64,000 nt of DNA, taken from Ruminococcus sp. (lineage in GTDB: Bacteria; Bacillota; Clostridia; Oscillospirales; Ruminococcaceae). Under the pieces are notes generated by a model, which was given only the letters and a program-made list of their open reading frames with translations, did not search any database and was not told the origin of the DNA. Shown piece by piece: positions 18,130 through 27,000 of the stretch (within the stretch, counting starts at the first letter, position 1; every line of letters starts with the position of its first letter). Made by a program: the position numbers and the translations under genes. The DNA lies in assembly GCA_017534835.1 (NCBI GenBank), contig JAFXVT010000022.1, forward strand, positions 49,055 through 113,054, in the 5' to 3' direction.

Positions 18130-18645
18130 TCAATCGTCGAGTATTTTGGGAGAAGGCGCATTCTCGCGCTTTTCACGAGCTTCGCGGTGCCTGCGGCGCT
18201 CTTCGGCGGCTTCGTAGGAAAACAGCTGTATCAGCGCGATAACAGCCGCTATCACTGCCGGAGCGATGCAGGGGAGTATGCGTGCGCGGTACATATCGCT
18301 TATCGGCGTCATAGCGAATTTGTCCGTCCAGCCGGCGGCATCCGCGTGCGAGCAGAGCTTGTGCAGCATCGCAAGACACAGCGCAAGTCCGACGCCGGAG
18401 CATATGAGCGACACGATATTTGCAAGATTTTTCCTGAAAAGGCACAAAACTGCTCCCGCTGCCATTATCAGACCCGAAGCAATGAGCGCTGCTCCGACTG
18501 CCGCGATCTCGTTCCCGTAGCTGTCACCGTTATAGATCAGTCCGGCGCCGGACATTCCTGCCATAAACACCGGATAGACCGCCGTCAGGCACAGCAGCAC
18601 CGCCTTTGCAGCCTTTATAAACGGACTGCTTCTACGCTTTTTTTC
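18130..18645 (-). CDS. Four-span membrane protein of unknown function
   Basis: The start is taken at the ATG giving MEKKRRSS, seven bases after AGGAG; earlier ATG codons overlap that site. The product is 171 residues with four predicted membrane spans (about residues 14-36, 47-70, 75-97 and 122-145) between basic ends, and a highly charged C-terminal tail (EERRRHREAREKREN). I do not recognise the family. It is a single gene between the transport operon terminator and spoIVB, which is divergent from it. Confidence 0.7.
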   Translation of the reverse strand, partial: EKKRRSSPFIKAAKAVLLCLTAVYPVFMAGMSGAGLIYNGDSYGNEIAAVGAALIASGLIMAAGAVLCLFRKNLANIVSLICSGVGLALCLAMLHKLCSHADAAGWTDKFAMTPISDMYRARILPCIAPAVIAAVIALIQLFSYEAAEERRRHREAREKRENAPSPKILDD

Positions 18646-18769
18646 CATTATCTTACTCCTGTTCATCTTTCGGGGAATACTGCTCACTGTGAGTAATTCA
18701 CATTTATATAGTCAAAGCTGAGATATATAATACATTTAGTCGGACAAACCGACTGAAAGGAAATCCAGA

Positions 18770-19981
18770 ATGCAAATTGAAAAAATCATCAAAAAAACGG
18801 CTGCGATAGTATTATCTGCGGCAGTCTGCGGTATATTCGGAGCTGCCGGATACTATTCGCTTCGGCTTCCCGAGAGCGTCACCGTCAGCTCTGACGGCAG
18901 TGTCGGGTTTGCAATGTATCCCGAGCTGCGCTGCGACAGAGAGACAGCAGATGCCGGTATTTCGCCCGGAAAGGCAACTCTCTCGCTGTTCGGAGCTATC
19001 CCCGTGAAAAGCGTCAGCGTACACCGCGAGGAAGCTCCCACGCTTATCGCAGGCGGCAGACCCTTCGGTGTAAAGCTGCTTATGGAGGGCGTTATGGTAA
19101 CAGCGACCGGAAATGTCGACTGTCCCGGCGATGATGTCTGTCCGGCTGAGATAGCCGGAGTAGAGGTCGGGGACGTGATACGGCTCGCGGACGGCGTAAA
19201 GCTGAGCTCAAACGCTGACCTTCAGCAGGTCATCTCAGACAGCGCCGGAAAGGACGTTACTCTTTCGCTCACACGCGGAAGCGCCGAGCTTAAAGCCTGC
19301 CTGCACCCGGTCTACTCCGAAAGCGCCAAAACATGGCGCGGTGGGATGTGGGTCCGCGACAGCATAGCCGGGATAGGCACGATGACCTTCATAAACAAGG
19401 ATACCGGCGGATTTGCCGGACTCGGGCACCCCGTCTGCGACACTGATACCGGTGAGATAATACCGATACAGAGCGGCGAGGCTGTTCCCGTCGAGATAAC
19501 CGGAGCACGAAAGGGCTCTGTCGGCAAGCCCGGTGAGCTCCGCGGAAGGTTCACACGTTCGCCTTTTCTCGGTGTTCTTGAGCGCAACTGTGAGAGCGGT
19601 ATCTACGGACGGCTCTCCGATGAGGCGCTCAGCGAGCTTGCGGAGGGTGCCGGGGAATTCCGCCTCGGCTACCGGCAGGAAATAAAGACCGGCTCTGCGG
19701 AGATATACACGACGGTAAACGGCTCAGTTCCGCGCAGCTACTCCGCCGAGATCGAGAGCATCGACTATAACGGCTCTGAGACGACGAAAAATATGGTCAT
19801 CCACATCACCGACCCTGACCTTATCAGTGAAACAGGCGGTATCGTTCAGGGAATGAGCGGCAGCCCCATTATCCAGGACGGCAGGCTCATCGGCGCTGTG
19901 ACGCACGTCTTTGTCTCAGACCCGACGCGAGGCTATGCGATATTTGCCGAAAATATGCTTGAAGGCGATATGCCGCAATAA
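18770..19981 (+). CDS. spoIVB: SpoIVB-type serine peptidase (sporulation checkpoint)
   Basis: A 403-residue protein that starts seven bases after AAAGGAA. Residues 1-30 form a signal/anchor. A PDZ-like domain occupies about 105-180 (AGVEVGDVIRLADG). The S55 peptidase domain follows, with the histidine motif FAGLGHP (His220) and the serine motif GIVQGMSGSPI (Ser365), then the conserved ending VFVSDPTRGYAIFAENML. In Bacillus it is secreted into the forespore-mother cell space and cleaves SpoIVFA to release pro-sigma-K processing. In many clostridia spoIVB sits directly before spo0A; no spo0A is seen after it here. The terminator follows immediately. This indicates a sporulating ancestry, not proof that the strain sporulates. 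Confidence 0.92.
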   Translation: MQIEKIIKKTAAIVLSAAVCGIFGAAGYYSLRLPESVTVSSDGSVGFAMYPELRCDRETADAGISPGKATLSLFGAIPVKSVSVHREEAPTLIAGGRPFGVKLLMEGVMVTATGNVDCPGDDVCPAEIAGVEVGDVIRLADGVKLSSNADLQQVISDSAGKDVTLSLTRGSAELKACLHPVYSESAKTWRGGMWVRDSIAGIGTMTFINKDTGGFAGLGHPVCDTDTGEIIPIQSGEAVPVEITGARKGSVGKPGELRGRFTRSPFLGVLERNCESGIYGRLSDEALSELAEGAGEFRLGYRQEIKTGSAEIYTTVNGSVPRSYSAEIESIDYNGSETTKNMVIHITDPDLISETGGIVQGMSGSPIIQDGRLIGAVTHVFVSDPTRGYAIFAENMLEGDMPQ

Positions 19982-19990
19982 AACAAAACG

Positions 19991-20024
19991 GGGCGTTACA
20001 GCTGTAACGCCCTTGATCTTGCCA
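19991..20024. terminator. Bidirectional terminator between spoIVB and HPr genes
   Basis: A perfect 22-bp palindrome (GGGCGTTACAGCTGTAACGCCC). Minus-strand read-out continues into GTTTTGTTT, so it serves the HPr gene best; the plus strand has only a weak T run. Confidence 0.8.
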
Positions 20025-20038
20025 GTGCAAAATTTTCT

Positions 20039-20311
20039 TTATCTGTTTTCCTCACTGAAACCGCTGTCTACGAGCTCGATAAGAGCATCAACAGCAGCTC
20101 TCTCGTCAGCACCGTCAGCGATGACCTTAACATTGGTTCCGCCTACGATACCGAGGGAAAGGATTCCGAGGAGGCTCTTGGCATTGACTCTGCGCTCTTC
20201 CTTCTCTATCCAGATAGATGACTTGAATTCGTTAGCCTTCTGGATGAAGAATGTTGCCGGTCTTGCGTGGAGACCTACCTGATTCTTGACCATTACTTCT
20301 CTGACAAACAT
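20039..20311 (-). CDS. ptsH: HPr phosphocarrier protein
   Basis: A 90-residue HPr. The active histidine is His15 in VGLHARPA, and the regulatory serine is at the expected position 46 (NAKSLLG), so both the PEP-dependent and the HPr-kinase sites look intact. The start follows GGAGAG. It stands alone, not in a ptsHI operon. In gut clostridia with little PTS transport, such orphan HPr proteins act mainly in CcpA-type carbon catabolite control, which would fit the ABC sugar transport operon nearby. That functional link is inferred. Confidence 0.93.
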   Translation of the reverse strand: MFVREVMVKNQVGLHARPATFFIQKANEFKSSIWIEKEERRVNAKSLLGILSLGIVGGTNVKVIADGADERAAVDALIELVDSGFSEENR

Positions 20312-20391
20312 ATTACAACTCTCCTATTCTCTGTAGTCGCTCAATGTGCTGGTTGAGCATTTCATGCAAATTGTTTCAGTTGCTGATATTT

Positions 20392-20420
20392 ATTATACAT
20401 TCATTTTTTTTCAGAGTCAA
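20392..20420 (-). promoter_or_regulatory. Promoter of the HPr gene
   Basis: Minus strand TTGACT, 17-base spacer, TATAAT; the leader is about 75 nt. Confidence 0.8.
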
Positions 20421-20911
20421 CGCATTTTTACCTCAAAACCGTTCAAAACCTTCAAATTCTACATTTAGATTAAATGACTGATAGATTTATAGAGTCTGCT
20501 TGTGAATTATCACCACAAAGAAGAGTTAATTTTTATTGTTCAAAGTGTATAGTTATCCCCAGAAGAATATGTTCACTATTGCTAAACGGAAAAAGCATTT
20601 CTCACTATACGAATTGTTTATGTGCATTTGCAATAGCGATATATTGATATTATATATCAAACATAAGAATTGAGTAACATATTTTTCTTGATTTTTGAGC
20701 TCCCTCGGCAGATTTTTGCACAGCGCGTTTAGCTAAATTATCCTGCTTAAATTATTGATACAGCCCATAAAATAGACTGATAGAGCACCTCTCATTTTAT
20801 GCCGCTTTGCTTAAACGTGTGCAGGTCCGGTGCGCTTCACGCACAAAGCCGGCTAAACCAGCGTCCTGCGCCGCTTTTCTCTTACATTTTAAAAGGAAAA
20901 GCCGGCGGCTG
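20421..20911. other. A+T-rich intergenic stretch, nothing recognised
   Basis: About 490 bases between the HPr and purB promoters. There is no ORF with a ribosome site, no tRNA and no clear hairpin. One sequence (TTATCCCCA near 20553) is only loosely like a DnaA box and is not called. Confidence 0.5.
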
Positions 20912-20940
20912 TTGACACACCGCCCCTGAAATGATATAAT
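20912..20940 (+). promoter_or_regulatory. Consensus promoter of purB
   Basis: TTGACA, 17-base spacer, TATAAT; the leader is about 80 nt and ends in AAAGGAG before the purB ATG. Confidence 0.88.
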
Positions 20941-21028
20941 TAGTGTGTCTGCAATGACCGGCTTTTTGCGGCCGTTGCACCGGAATATCAGAAAATTCAC
21001 GCCTGTACGCTGAAAAGGAGTAATCAAT

Positions 21029-22468
21029 ATGAGCGGAAACAAGAACAGCTATGAAAGCCCATTCTGTACACGTTATGCAAGCGAGGAGATGCAGTACATT
21101 TTCTCCGCAGATAAAAAATTCACGACCTGGCGCAAGCTCTGGGTCGCACTCGCAAGAGCTGAAATGAAGCTCGGTCTGCCCGTAACTGAGGAACAGGTAA
21201 AGCAGCTCGAGGAGCACGTAAACGATATCGACTACGAGGCTGCCGAGGCAAGAGAGCGCATCACACGCCACGATGTTATGGCTCACGTTTTCACCTACGG
21301 ACAGGCTTGTCCCGACGCTGCCGGCATTATCCACCTCGGCGCGACCTCCTGCTATGTCGGCGATAACACTGACGTTATCATTATGCGCGATGCCCTTCAG
21401 GTGGTACGCCGCAAGCTCCTTAACGTTATGAACAATCTTGCAAAATTCGCTGACGAGTACAAGAATATGCCCTGCCTCGCTTATACTCACCTCCAGCCTG
21501 CACAGCTCACAACTGTCGGCAAGAGAGCTACTCTCTGGCTCAATGAGCTCCTTATGGACTTCGAGGACCTCGAATACCGCATCTCTACCCTCAAGCTCCT
21601 CGGCAGCAAGGGTACTACCGGCACTCAGGCTTCATTTATGGAGCTTTTCGAGGGCGATACAGACAAGATAAAGCAGCTTGAAAAGATGATAGCTGAGGAA
21701 ATGGGATTCGACGCTGTTGTGCCCGTTTCCGGTCAGACCTACTCACGCAAGGTCGATTCAAAGGTGCTTGAGGTGCTCAGCGACATCGCCCAGTCTGCAA
21801 GCAAATTCTCGAACGATATGCGTATCCTCCAGTCCTTCAAGGAAATGGAGGAGCCGCGTGAGAAGAAGCAGATAGGCTCTTCCGCAATGGCTTATAAGCG
21901 CAATCCTATGCGCTGTGAGAGAATAACCTCCCTCGCACGCTACGTGATGATAGACAGCCTCAACCCTGCATTCACAGCAGGTACACAGTGGTTCGAGAGA
22001 ACTCTCGATGACTCTGCTAACAAGCGTATCTCCGTTGCTGAGGCTTTCCTCGGAGTTGACGCTATCCTCAACATTATGATGAACGTCACCGACGGTCTCG
22101 TCGTTTATCCCGAGATGATACGCCGCCGCGTTATGGCTGAGCTTCCCTTTATGGCGAGCGAGAACATTATGATGGACGCAGTAAAGAAGGGCGGCAACCG
22201 TCAGGAGCTCCATGACCGCATTATGGACTATTCTATGGAAGCAGGCGCAAATGTAAAGGTGCGCGGCCTCGATAACAACCTCTGCGAGCTCATCGAGGCT
22301 GACCCGATGTTTATGGTAACAAAGGAGGAGCTCGACGCTGTTCTCAAGCCTGAGAATTACGTCGGAAGAAGCCCTCAGCAGGTCGATGAGTTCCTCTCAG
22401 AGTGCATAAACCCCATTCTTGAGGCAAACAAGGAGCTTCTCGGCGAGAACTTCGAGATGAAGAACTGA
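21029..22468 (+). CDS. purB: Adenylosuccinate lyase
   Basis: A 479-residue member of the fumarase/aspartase superfamily. It catalyses the cleavage of SAICAR to AICAR and of adenylosuccinate to AMP in purine synthesis, in the cytoplasm as a tetramer. The catalytic signature is GSSAMAYKRNP (residues 283-293), and the THLQPAQ histidine motif is at 153-159. The start follows AAAGGAG. It has its own consensus promoter and stands apart from other pur genes in this window. The next gene lies 125 bases on, after a GC-rich hairpin. Confidence 0.95.
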   Translation: MSGNKNSYESPFCTRYASEEMQYIFSADKKFTTWRKLWVALARAEMKLGLPVTEEQVKQLEEHVNDIDYEAAEARERITRHDVMAHVFTYGQACPDAAGIIHLGATSCYVGDNTDVIIMRDALQVVRRKLLNVMNNLAKFADEYKNMPCLAYTHLQPAQLTTVGKRATLWLNELLMDFEDLEYRISTLKLLGSKGTTGTQASFMELFEGDTDKIKQLEKMIAEEMGFDAVVPVSGQTYSRKVDSKVLEVLSDIAQSASKFSNDMRILQSFKEMEEPREKKQIGSSAMAYKRNPMRCERITSLARYVMIDSLNPAFTAGTQWFERTLDDSANKRISVAEAFLGVDAILNIMMNVTDGLVVYPEMIRRRVMAELPFMASENIMMDAVKKGGNRQELHDRIMDYSMEAGANVKVRGLDNNLCELIEADPMFMVTKEELDAVLKPENYVGRSPQQVDEFLSECINPILEANKELLGENFEMKN

Positions 22469-22541
22469 GAACAGGCTCATTTACTGTGAACGATACGGCG
22501 GAGCAGCAGCTTTTGCCGTATGCACAACGGATAAACAGATC

Positions 22542-22574
22542 GGGCGGACAGGCGGAGATCTCCCTTGTCCGCCC
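22542..22574 (+). other. GC-rich hairpin after purB
   Basis: A 9-bp stem GGGCGGACA / TGTCCGCCC encloses GGAGATCTCC. No T run follows, so it may stabilise the purB mRNA 3' end or attenuate read-through. It is not a standard terminator. Confidence 0.45.
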
Positions 22575-22593
22575 CTGAAATAAGGATAATAAT

Positions 22594-23361
22594 ATGAAAA
22601 AAGCACTTGCTATCGGCGGAGCTGTCCTCGGCGCCCTGCTTGCGGCGGCACTGGTGATATTCGTATTTTTTCCGGGACTTCCTACATATTTCAAGGTCAG
22701 GCACAGATTCGAGCACACCGATGAAAAAGTTCCCGTGTTCGCGACAGAAGATATTCCCGGCGATTTTGAGAGCCACACTCTGAGAGGTCTGCGGTTCAGC
22801 GCCCCTCCGGACTGGAAGGAGTATTCCTCGATAGAGGGGATGGAGCCGAATTCGTACCACTCAGACGTAGGCGATACTATCTTCATCACGCACGGCGATT
22901 ACAGCGAGGACGAGGAGAATTATCTGAAGGCACAGGAAACTCTCGGCTCCGGATATGATATGTGGAGCGGCTATGAATACGATGAGTCGGATTACAGGCA
23001 TATGTTCGCATCGCTCGGAACTGAGCTACCTCAGTCATACCTTTCTCTGCGTATGCTGTGGTATATAAGGGACGGTTTTTCCGCTAAGGACTGCATAAAG
23101 CTGCGCGGCCGCGACAAAAAAGTGTTCCTCGAGCTCGCACAGGTCAAGGACGAATCTATCCGCGAGGAGGACATCTGGAAGATAGACGGCGACGGATTCA
23201 CTGCCTATGCCGGACAAATAACCGGTTTCGGCTATGAGGGAAAGCTATGGACGGTCAACGTCTTTCCTGACGGCGATGAAAACGCCTATTTTATGGCAAG
23301 TATAAAGTGCTCCGATGAGGAGACGGCTAAGCAGATGATAAGCTCGATAGAGCTTGGATAA
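22594..23361 (+). CDS. Membrane-anchored protein, paralogue of the next gene
   Basis: A 255-residue protein with an N-terminal Ala-rich membrane segment (residues 5-28) and a soluble extracytoplasmic domain. The segment PVFATEDIPGDFESHTLRGL followed by RFSAPPDW has a clear counterpart in the downstream gene (FKECSIKGIDFKAPEG), so the two are tandem paralogues. The domain is rich in acidic and aromatic residues, and I do not recognise it. It lacks a lipobox cysteine. It starts after AAGGATAATA and ends 13 bases before its paralogue. Possibly a cell-surface stress or lipid-related protein, but function is unknown. Confidence 0.72.
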   Translation: MKKALAIGGAVLGALLAAALVIFVFFPGLPTYFKVRHRFEHTDEKVPVFATEDIPGDFESHTLRGLRFSAPPDWKEYSSIEGMEPNSYHSDVGDTIFITHGDYSEDEENYLKAQETLGSGYDMWSGYEYDESDYRHMFASLGTELPQSYLSLRMLWYIRDGFSAKDCIKLRGRDKKVFLELAQVKDESIREEDIWKIDGDGFTAYAGQITGFGYEGKLWTVNVFPDGDENAYFMASIKCSDEETAKQMISSIELG

Positions 23362-23374
23362 AAGAGGTCTGTAT

Positions 23375-24190
23375 ATGAAAAAAGGTCTAAAAATAGCTGC
23401 CGGCGCTGCGGCAGCTCTACTGGTATTGGGCGGCGCAGGTCTGTATCTTTCACAGACCATTTTCAAGTGGAAAAAAATTGAATATGAGATCATGCCTGTT
23501 TTCACAGACGGGACATACCTGACAGAGCCGTATCCGTATGCTGATATAGAAGTCCCCGAAAGCTTCAAGGAGTGCTCGATAAAGGGCATCGACTTTAAGG
23601 CTCCCGAAGGGCTTGACTGGATGTATCCGCTCGAGACGAAAGGCATAAAATCAGGAATAATTGTCGATAATGCCGATGTATCGAAGCGCAACCTGCTTAT
23701 ATGTGTAGAGGATAAAGAGGAAAACGGTATTCGGGTAGAGGACTTTGAATTCTTTTTTGACAAGCGCACGCTCAGAGGAATGAAGAAGCTCGGCCTTGAA
23801 AAGCCCGAGAATTCCCATGACCTGATGTTCCTGTGCGAGACCTTCGACTATAAGAAATGCAATAAGTTCTCGCCTTCCGAGGTCAGTGCGGCATATAACA
23901 TAATGATGATGAAGGGGATATTGGTACCTGCTGGTATGGCTATGGATCTCAGCGATCGGAAGGTCGATCTCGGCGAGGAAATTGAAAATAAGCGGTACTG
24001 GTACGACACCGACAGAATGAGGTCCTTCATTCAGCAGGGGACAGCTGAGAACGGCTCATATGAACTCGTGTTAGACGTATGCAGTCCGGATGACCCCAAC
24101 AGCTATCAATTGGTAATGATAATCGGAAATGACATCGACACGGTGCGGCAGATAGCCAAAACTGTCACCATAGCGGAGGATGCGGAATGA
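23375..24190 (+). CDS. Membrane-anchored protein, paralogue of the previous gene
   Basis: The start is the ATG giving MKKGLKIA, seven bases after AGAGGT. The product is 271 residues with an N-terminal membrane anchor (residues 5-27) and an extracytoplasmic domain. It shares the shape and several motifs of the gene before it, including the final segment around QIAKTVTIAED that matches QMISSIELG, so it arose by duplication. The stop overlaps the rimM start as ATGA, which couples this unknown protein to ribosome-maturation genes. The placement may be accidental. No family recognised. Confidence 0.72.
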   Translation: MKKGLKIAAGAAAALLVLGGAGLYLSQTIFKWKKIEYEIMPVFTDGTYLTEPYPYADIEVPESFKECSIKGIDFKAPEGLDWMYPLETKGIKSGIIVDNADVSKRNLLICVEDKEENGIRVEDFEFFFDKRTLRGMKKLGLEKPENSHDLMFLCETFDYKKCNKFSPSEVSAAYNIMMMKGILVPAGMAMDLSDRKVDLGEEIENKRYWYDTDRMRSFIQQGTAENGSYELVLDVCSPDDPNSYQLVMIIGNDIDTVRQIAKTVTIAEDAE

Positions 24191-24690
24191 AAAAGGAATA
24201 CCTCGAAGCAGGCAAAATAGTCACGACCCACGGCATCCGCGGCGAGGTCAAGATAATGCCCTATACTGATACGCCTGAGCTGCTCGCGGAGTTCGACCGC
24301 CTGTTCATCGGCAAAAACAAGGACGAGCTCATCATCGAGCGCTCGCGTGTTTTCAAGAATATGGTAATAGCGAAGATAGAGGGAGTCGATACGCCCGAAG
24401 CCGCGGAAAAGCTCAGGAACAAGGTGCTTTTTATGCACCGCGGTGACCTTGAGCTCGATGACGATACATACTTCATTCAGGATCTCATCGGTATGGAGGT
24501 CCGCGATGCCGACTCAGACGAGCTCTACGGCATCATCGACGACGTTATGCAGACCGGCGCGAACGATGTTTACGTCGTAAAATCAGCGGATAAGGAGCTT
24601 CTCGTCCCTGCGATAGCGGACGTTGTCGTCTCCACCGACATCGACGGCAATGTTATGACGATACGCCCTCTCGACGGGCTTTTCGACTGA
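24187..24690 (+). CDS. rimM: Ribosome maturation factor RimM
   Basis: A 167-residue protein. The N-terminal domain opens with the conserved AGKIVTTHGIRGEVK, and the PRC-barrel domain contains DDTYFIQDLIGMEV and ANDVYVVK. RimM binds S19 and helps mature the 30S subunit head. Its start overlaps the stop of the membrane protein gene by four bases. It is followed ten bases later by trmD, the usual order, but the rpsP and KH-domain genes that normally precede it are absent here. Confidence 0.95.
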   Translation: MKKEYLEAGKIVTTHGIRGEVKIMPYTDTPELLAEFDRLFIGKNKDELIIERSRVFKNMVIAKIEGVDTPEAAEKLRNKVLFMHRGDLELDDDTYFIQDLIGMEVRDADSDELYGIIDDVMQTGANDVYVVKSADKELLVPAIADVVVSTDIDGNVMTIRPLDGLFD

Positions 24691-24700
24691 CGGAGGACGT

Positions 24701-25399
24701 ATGAAGATAGAAATAGCTACACTTTTTCCCGAGATGTGCGAGGCTGTGCTCGGCGAGAGCATAGTCGGCAGAGCTCGGAAAGCCGACAAGATAGAGGTGC
24801 ATTGCCGGCAGATACGTGATTATTCCCTCGATAAGCACCGCCGCGTGGACGATAATCCCTACGGCGGCGGAATGGGTATGGTGATGCAGTGTGATCCAAT
24901 TTACAACTGCTATAACGCAGTCTGTGAGGATATGGGCACAAAGCCGCATACTATATATATGTCGCCGAAAGGCAAGGTGCTCACTCAGCAGAGAGCTATC
25001 GAGCTTTCAAAAATGGATAATATCCTCATAATCTGCGGTCACTACGAGGGCGTCGATCAGCGTGTCATCGACAAGATCGTCGATGAGGAAATATCTATCG
25101 GCGACTATGTCCTGACGGGCGGCGAGCTTCCGGCAATGGTCCTCACCGACTGTATCGCAAGAATGTGTCCCGGCGTTCTCGCGGACGATGAATGCTTTGA
25201 GGATGAGAGCATCTACGGCGGACTTCTCGAATATCCGCATTACACACGCCCCGAGGTATGGGAGGGCGAGAGCGTTCCGCCTGTCCTGCTCTCCGGACAT
25301 CACGCGAATATACTGAAATGGCGCCATGAGCAGAGCGTCGAGCTCACAAAAGAACGCCGCCCCGACCTGTACGAGGAATACTGCAAATCAAATAAATAA
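24701..25399 (+). CDS. trmD: tRNA (guanine-37-N1)-methyltransferase TrmD
   Basis: A 232-residue SPOUT-class methyltransferase that modifies G37 next to the anticodon and prevents frameshifting. The motifs are all in place: IATLFPEM at the start, DDNPYGGGMGMVM, the knot segment CGHYEGVDQRV, and LTGGELPAMVL for S-adenosylmethionine binding. It starts after GGAGG. It is the last gene of the unit; an 8-bp stem (GTTTCCAC / GTGGAAAC, 25419-25460) downstream may contribute to termination. rplS, which often follows, is not present. Confidence 0.96.
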   Translation: MKIEIATLFPEMCEAVLGESIVGRARKADKIEVHCRQIRDYSLDKHRRVDDNPYGGGMGMVMQCDPIYNCYNAVCEDMGTKPHTIYMSPKGKVLTQQRAIELSKMDNILIICGHYEGVDQRVIDKIVDEEISIGDYVLTGGELPAMVLTDCIARMCPGVLADDECFEDESIYGGLLEYPHYTRPEVWEGESVPPVLLSGHHANILKWRHEQSVELTKERRPDLYEEYCKSNK

Positions 25400-25514
25400 C
25401 AAAACTGCCCCGTTTGCCGTTTCCACTGTGGGAGGTACATACCTGCTGATCGGTGGAAACCTTTCTGATGTAAGATGTGATTAACGCAGAAAAGTGAATC
25501 AAATAGGATAGGAC

Positions 25515-25547
25515 AAAAATAACGCTCTCCGCTTTACGGAGAGCGTT
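25515..25547 (-). terminator. Terminator of the PadR-HAAS-secreted protein operon
   Basis: A perfect 11-bp stem (AACGCTCTCCG / CGGAGAGCGTT) followed on the minus strand by ATTTTTG. The plus-strand T run is weak, so it mainly stops minus-strand transcription. Confidence 0.8.
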
Positions 25548-25613
25548 CTTATGTTATTCAGCAAACAGTATGTTGACAAACCGAAAGATCAACGCATACG
25601 ACCTGCTTTTACT

Positions 25614-26096
25614 TTATGAAAGAGTTCCGTTAGCGCTGCATGACAAAGTCAGATCGCGAGTGACTGATTCAACAGTAAATCCAAGCAGCTTACGATCCAT
25701 TGTTACAGAACCATAAGCTGTGTTGCCGCTTTTCCAGTGATAGCGACTGTTTAAATGCCAATTAGAATTGCTTATTGTGTAACTATCAGACACAGACGTG
25801 CAGCTTGAGCTTGAACCGTTGTAAGAAAATGAAGCATCAATTGTATAGGTCCAAACAGTGTTGCCGGAAACAATATGTTCATATATTTTGCTTCCTTCTT
25901 TAACCGAACGCAAAGAACCTGTAGGGTGTTCTATGATTGTAACAATTGAATAAGAGCCGTCATCATAGTATTCATTGTATGATGTTATAATATCGTTAGC
26001 CGAATAACTGTCATATGAATCTGCATTTGCACAAAAGGGAGTGCAAGAGCAAACCAGTGATAACGCAACTAAAAGTGAAGATGCTTTTTTTCTCAT
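25614..26096 (-). CDS. Small secreted Ser/Tyr-rich protein
   Basis: A 160-residue protein with a signal peptide (MRKKASSLLVALSLVCSCTP, cleavage near FCANA-D). The mature ~135 residues are rich in Ser, Tyr and Thr and look all-beta, with segments such as VWTYTIDASFSYNG and NWHLNSRYHWKSGNTAYGSV. The pattern (Trp-rich strand, then GNTAYGSV) recalls small secreted clostridial proteins of unknown function. It is the last gene of an operon with a PadR regulator and a HAAS-domain protein, so its level is probably controlled by them. Two cysteines remain in the mature part and could form a disulfide. Function unknown. Confidence 0.7.
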   Translation of the reverse strand: MRKKASSLLVALSLVCSCTPFCANADSYDSYSANDIITSYNEYYDDGSYSIVTIIEHPTGSLRSVKEGSKIYEHIVSGNTVWTYTIDASFSYNGSSSSCTSVSDSYTISNSNWHLNSRYHWKSGNTAYGSVTMDRKLLGFTVESVTRDLTLSCSANGTLS

Positions 26097-26122
26097 AATT
26101 ACCTCCTCATGATAATAACAGT

Positions 26123-26533
26123 TTAATATACAATCGATGAAGTCGTTTCGTCTTCATATATCGTACCTTTGTCAATGATATAAACCTCACCGCGAGAATT
26201 ACGATTTTTGTATGCATCAAAAATCAATAAAACACAGACAGCTACAATGATCAAAACTCCTAAAGTAATAGGAACTAAAGTTATTCGAGCGATAGAAGAT
26301 CGTTTTTTGATATCTTTCGGGGAAATATTTGCTATAAATCCCTCAGCAATTTCCTGAGGAGAACCCATAGCATTTCTGAGATCTTCTATGCTTGCTTCAG
26401 GATCATCACTGATATAATCATCAATGTTGCTCTCAAATTCCTTGATGAATCTGCGGCGTTCCTTAGCACTGCAAACAAGCAGCTCCTGAATTTCCTTTAG
26501 GTATTTCCTGCGTTCCTTATCCGTTATCTTCAT
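26123..26533 (-). CDS. HAAS/DUF1700-like membrane protein
   Basis: A 136-residue protein. Residues 1-72 have the HAAS (DUF1700-like) pattern: a basic helix (KERRKYLKEIQELL), FIKEFESNIDDYI, and the MGSPQEIAEGFI motif. One membrane span lies near residues 85-107, followed by a short extracytoplasmic tail. Such proteins usually pair with PadR regulators and may transduce envelope signals to them. The gene overlaps the padR-like gene by 17 bases, which confirms the pairing. Confidence 0.82.
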   Translation of the reverse strand: MKITDKERRKYLKEIQELLVCSAKERRRFIKEFESNIDDYISDDPEASIEDLRNAMGSPQEIAEGFIANISPKDIKKRSSIARITLVPITLGVLIIVAVCVLLIFDAYKNRNSRGEVYIIDKGTIYEDETTSSIVY

Positions 26534-26870
26534 TTGAAGCCTCCTGATAATTCAATATATTGCTGATACCTTCCGTAATAAAGAAGTACTCTGCTTTGAT
26601 CTCTTCAAGATACTGTTTCCCTTCATCTGTAAGGCTGTAATATACACGTGTGCGGCGCTTCCCCACAAGGACCTGCTTATCTGTTATCAGACCTTTGTCT
26701 ATCATACGGTACATAATAGGGTACATAGAGCCGTCCTTGAGCGTGAATTTTCCTTTGCTCCGTTCATTCATCTCCTGAAGCAGCTCATAGCCGTACATAT
26801 CACGTTCCTGTAACAGGTGGAGCAGTATCATTTCGACCGTTCCGCGTTTTAGGTTTTCACGTACCTGCAT
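26517..26870 (-). CDS. PadR-family transcriptional regulator
   Basis: A 117-residue winged-helix repressor with the PadR signatures LKRGTVEMILLHLL, YGYELLQEM, GSMYPIMYRM and RTRVYYSLTDEGK. It probably controls its own operon. A palindrome (GTGATTT-N5-AAATCAC) lies just downstream of its promoter, within the leader. The divergent promoter for a dockerin protein is only about 25 bases from its -35 box, so cross-control of the two directions is plausible. Confidence 0.9.
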   Translation of the reverse strand: MQVRENLKRGTVEMILLHLLQERDMYGYELLQEMNERSKGKFTLKDGSMYPIMYRMIDKGLITDKQVLVGKRRTRVYYSLTDEGKQYLEEIKAEYFFITEGISNILNYQEASNEDNG

Positions 26871-26888
26871 GGAAACATTTCCTTTCTT

Positions 26889-26907
26889 GTGATTTTTTAC
26901 AAATCAC
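26889..26907. promoter_or_regulatory. Inverted repeat, possible PadR operator
   Basis: GTGATTT / AAATCAC with a 5-base spacer, immediately after the start of the padR-like transcript. The size and place fit an autoregulatory operator (inferred). Confidence 0.45.
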
Positions 26908-26920
26908 TGTCGACGCTTTT

Positions 26921-26949
26921 ATTATATCATACGAAATTTGCGTTGTCAA
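26921..26949 (-). promoter_or_regulatory. Promoter of the PadR operon
   Basis: Minus strand TTGACA, 17-base spacer, TATAAT. Confidence 0.82.
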
Positions 26950-26971
26950 TACTATACGCGGCGATATATAC

Positions 26972-27000
26972 TTGACAAGCGGAATATTGCATTCTATAAT
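26972..27000 (+). promoter_or_regulatory. Promoter of the dockerin-repeat gene
   Basis: TTGACA, 17-base spacer, TATAAT on the plus strand, back-to-back with the PadR promoter. The leader is about 105 nt. Confidence 0.82.

Noticed and set aside
20540-20570. Possible DnaA box (TTATCCCCA)
   Set aside because: One mismatch to the TTATCCACA consensus, no cluster of boxes, and no dnaA or dnaN nearby.
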